Shown: piece after piece, positions 13,689-14,730 of the stretch
Layout: every line of letters starts with the position of its first letter
Position numbering within the stretch: the first letter of the stretch is position 1
Source: Sphaerochaeta sp.
Lineage (GTDB): Bacteria; Spirochaetota; Spirochaetia; Sphaerochaetales; Sphaerochaetaceae
Reading direction: 5' to 3'
Assembly: GCA_023228445.1 (NCBI GenBank)
Contig: JALOBD010000042.1
Location: 1-14,730 of the forward strand
DNA: 14,730 bases
The notes under the pieces: model-generated
What the model was told of the DNA's origin: nothing
Seen by the model: only the letters and a program-made list of their open reading frames with translations
The model's database searches: none
Program-made: the position numbers and the translations under genes

Positions 13689-14730
13689 ATGCAACGCTAT
13701 GATCTGATCGTCATTGGAAGTGGCCCAGGCGGCTACATCGCCGCCCAGCGGGCAGGGCAGTTGGGCAAGCGGGTGTTGCTCATCGAAGCTGATGCCCTTG
13801 GTGGGGTCTGTACCAACCATGGCTGTATCCCTACCAAAAGTCTCTTGGGCGGAGCGAAGCGCTACCAGCATGCGCTCGGTGGTGCCCAGTTCGGCCTCAC
13901 CGTCGACGGGGCACGCTTCGACTACCGCCAGGCGGCAGCCCATAAGGATGAGACGGTCAAGACGCTGAGAGGCGGTATCGAGTTTTTGATGAAGAGTGCC
14001 AAGGTCGATCTCCGCTTCGCCCACGCCCAGGTCATCGACGAGCACACCGTACAGGTGGGCAACGAGCGGTTTGCGTGTGACTATTTGATCATCGCAACGG
14101 GATCGAGTGCCCTCGTGCCCCCGATTCCTGGCTCCAAGCTCCCCCATGTGCTGACCAGCACTGAGATTCTCGCCCTCACCGAGGCTCCCGCTTCGCTGGT
14201 GATTGTCGGTGGTGGGGTCATTGGGGTGGAGTTTGCCTCATTCTTCTCGATGATCGGGACCAAGGTCACCGTCATCGAGATGATGGATGAGATCCTGCCG
14301 ATGGCCGATAGTGAGTTTGCCAAATTACTGCGCCGCGAGTTGAAGGGAGTTGACTTTCACCTGGGGTGCACGGTCGAGGAGATCACGGCCACGCTCGTCA
14401 GCTACACCGACAAGGGTGGTGAGAAGAAGAGCATCGATGCACCGATGGTGCTGCTCAGTGTCGGACGCAGGCCCAACACGACAGGCCTCGAGGCCCTCGG
14501 CCTCGATATCGGTCGAAGTGGGGTGGTGGTCAACGACCGGATGCAAACCAACCTGCCCACCGTCTATGCCGTGGGGGATGTCACCGGCCGCTCCCTGCTC
14601 GCCCACAGCGCATCGCGGATGGGTGAGGTCGCCGTGTCGAACATCTTCGCTTCCAAGGCGATGCGCATGCGCTACGACGCCATCCCGTGGGCTGTCTACG
14701 GCAGCCCCGAGGTGGCTGGCTGTGGGCTGA
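13689..14730 (+). CDS. Dihydrolipoyl dehydrogenase (E3), 5' part, cut by window edge
   Basis: FAD-dependent disulfide oxidoreductase that reoxidises the dihydrolipoyl arm of the E2 encoded just upstream, passing electrons to NAD+. The frame is open through the right edge and gives 347 of an expected ~460-470 residues. Landmarks are the FAD-binding start YDLIVIGSGPGGYIAAQRAG, the redox-active disulfide GGVCTNHGCIPTK (C41 and C46; the canonical form is GGTCLNVGCIPSK), ATGSSALVPPIPG, the NAD-binding loop VIVGGGVIGVEFAS, the second FAD motif VYAVGDVTG followed by LAHSASRMGEVA, and the start of the dimerisation domain AVYGSPEVAGCGL. The ribosome-binding site TAGGAG overlaps the E2 stop codon, so E2 and E3 are translationally linked. 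The missing C-terminal part should carry the catalytic HxxxxE pair. Confidence 0.95.
   Translation, partial: MQRYDLIVIGSGPGGYIAAQRAGQLGKRVLLIEADALGGVCTNHGCIPTKSLLGGAKRYQHALGGAQFGLTVDGARFDYRQAAAHKDETVKTLRGGIEFLMKSAKVDLRFAHAQVIDEHTVQVGNERFACDYLIIATGSSALVPPIPGSKLPHVLTSTEILALTEAPASLVIVGGGVIGVEFASFFSMIGTKVTVIEMMDEILPMADSEFAKLLRRELKGVDFHLGCTVEEITATLVSYTDKGGEKKSIDAPMVLLSVGRRPNTTGLEALGLDIGRSGVVVNDRMQTNLPTVYAVGDVTGRSLLAHSASRMGEVAVSNIFASKAMRMRYDAIPWAVYGSPEVAGCGL

Overview
The window is a stretch of sugar-utilisation and accessory metabolism genes from a saccharolytic bacterium. The gene content (MalFG-type ABC permeases without their own ATPase, a compact rhamnose operon, SelA-like/RidA genes) and general protein style suggest a spirochaete of the Sphaerochaeta type. 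That assignment is an impression from remembered families, not a measured result. No rRNA, tRNA, CRISPR array or insertion sequence was seen.

Left block (1-7370, all + strand, tightly packed, about 50-58% GC in sampled lines): the 3' end of a solute-binding protein gene, a 14-bp intercistronic hairpin, two MalF/MalG-type permeases overlapping by ATGA, an unrecognised 816-residue protein that resembles a cytoplasmic glycoside hydrolase, a COG3964-type metallo-amidohydrolase with a complete metal-site signature, a SelA-like PLP enzyme (DgaE-like family) and a RidA-family imine deaminase. As a unit this reads as uptake of an oligosaccharide or glycoconjugate, cleavage, deacylation, PLP-dependent ammonia elimination and hydrolysis of the released enamine/imine. 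The substrate is unknown. This is the best candidate here for an undescribed pathway.

Junction (7371-7618): a gap between convergent genes. It holds two very short ORFs with strong ribosome-binding sites that look like stumps of lost genes, close to where GC content rises to about 62%.

Rhamnose block (7619-11513): an AraC-family regulator on the - strand, a divergent promoter region, then rhaA (L-rhamnose isomerase), a class II aldolase of the rhamnulose-1-phosphate type, a truncated remnant of a RhaQ-type ABC permease, and rhaM (L-rhamnose mutarotase). No rhamnulokinase is present, and the transporter has been reduced to its last ~98 codons.

Right block (11514-14730): a recognisable promoter flanked by inverted CTTTCGT...ACGCTT sites leads into a DeoR-family repressor, then a dihydrolipoamide acyltransferase (E2) with two tandem E3-binding-like domains and a dihydrolipoyl dehydrogenase (E3) cut by the window edge. 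No E1 gene lies between the regulator and E2.
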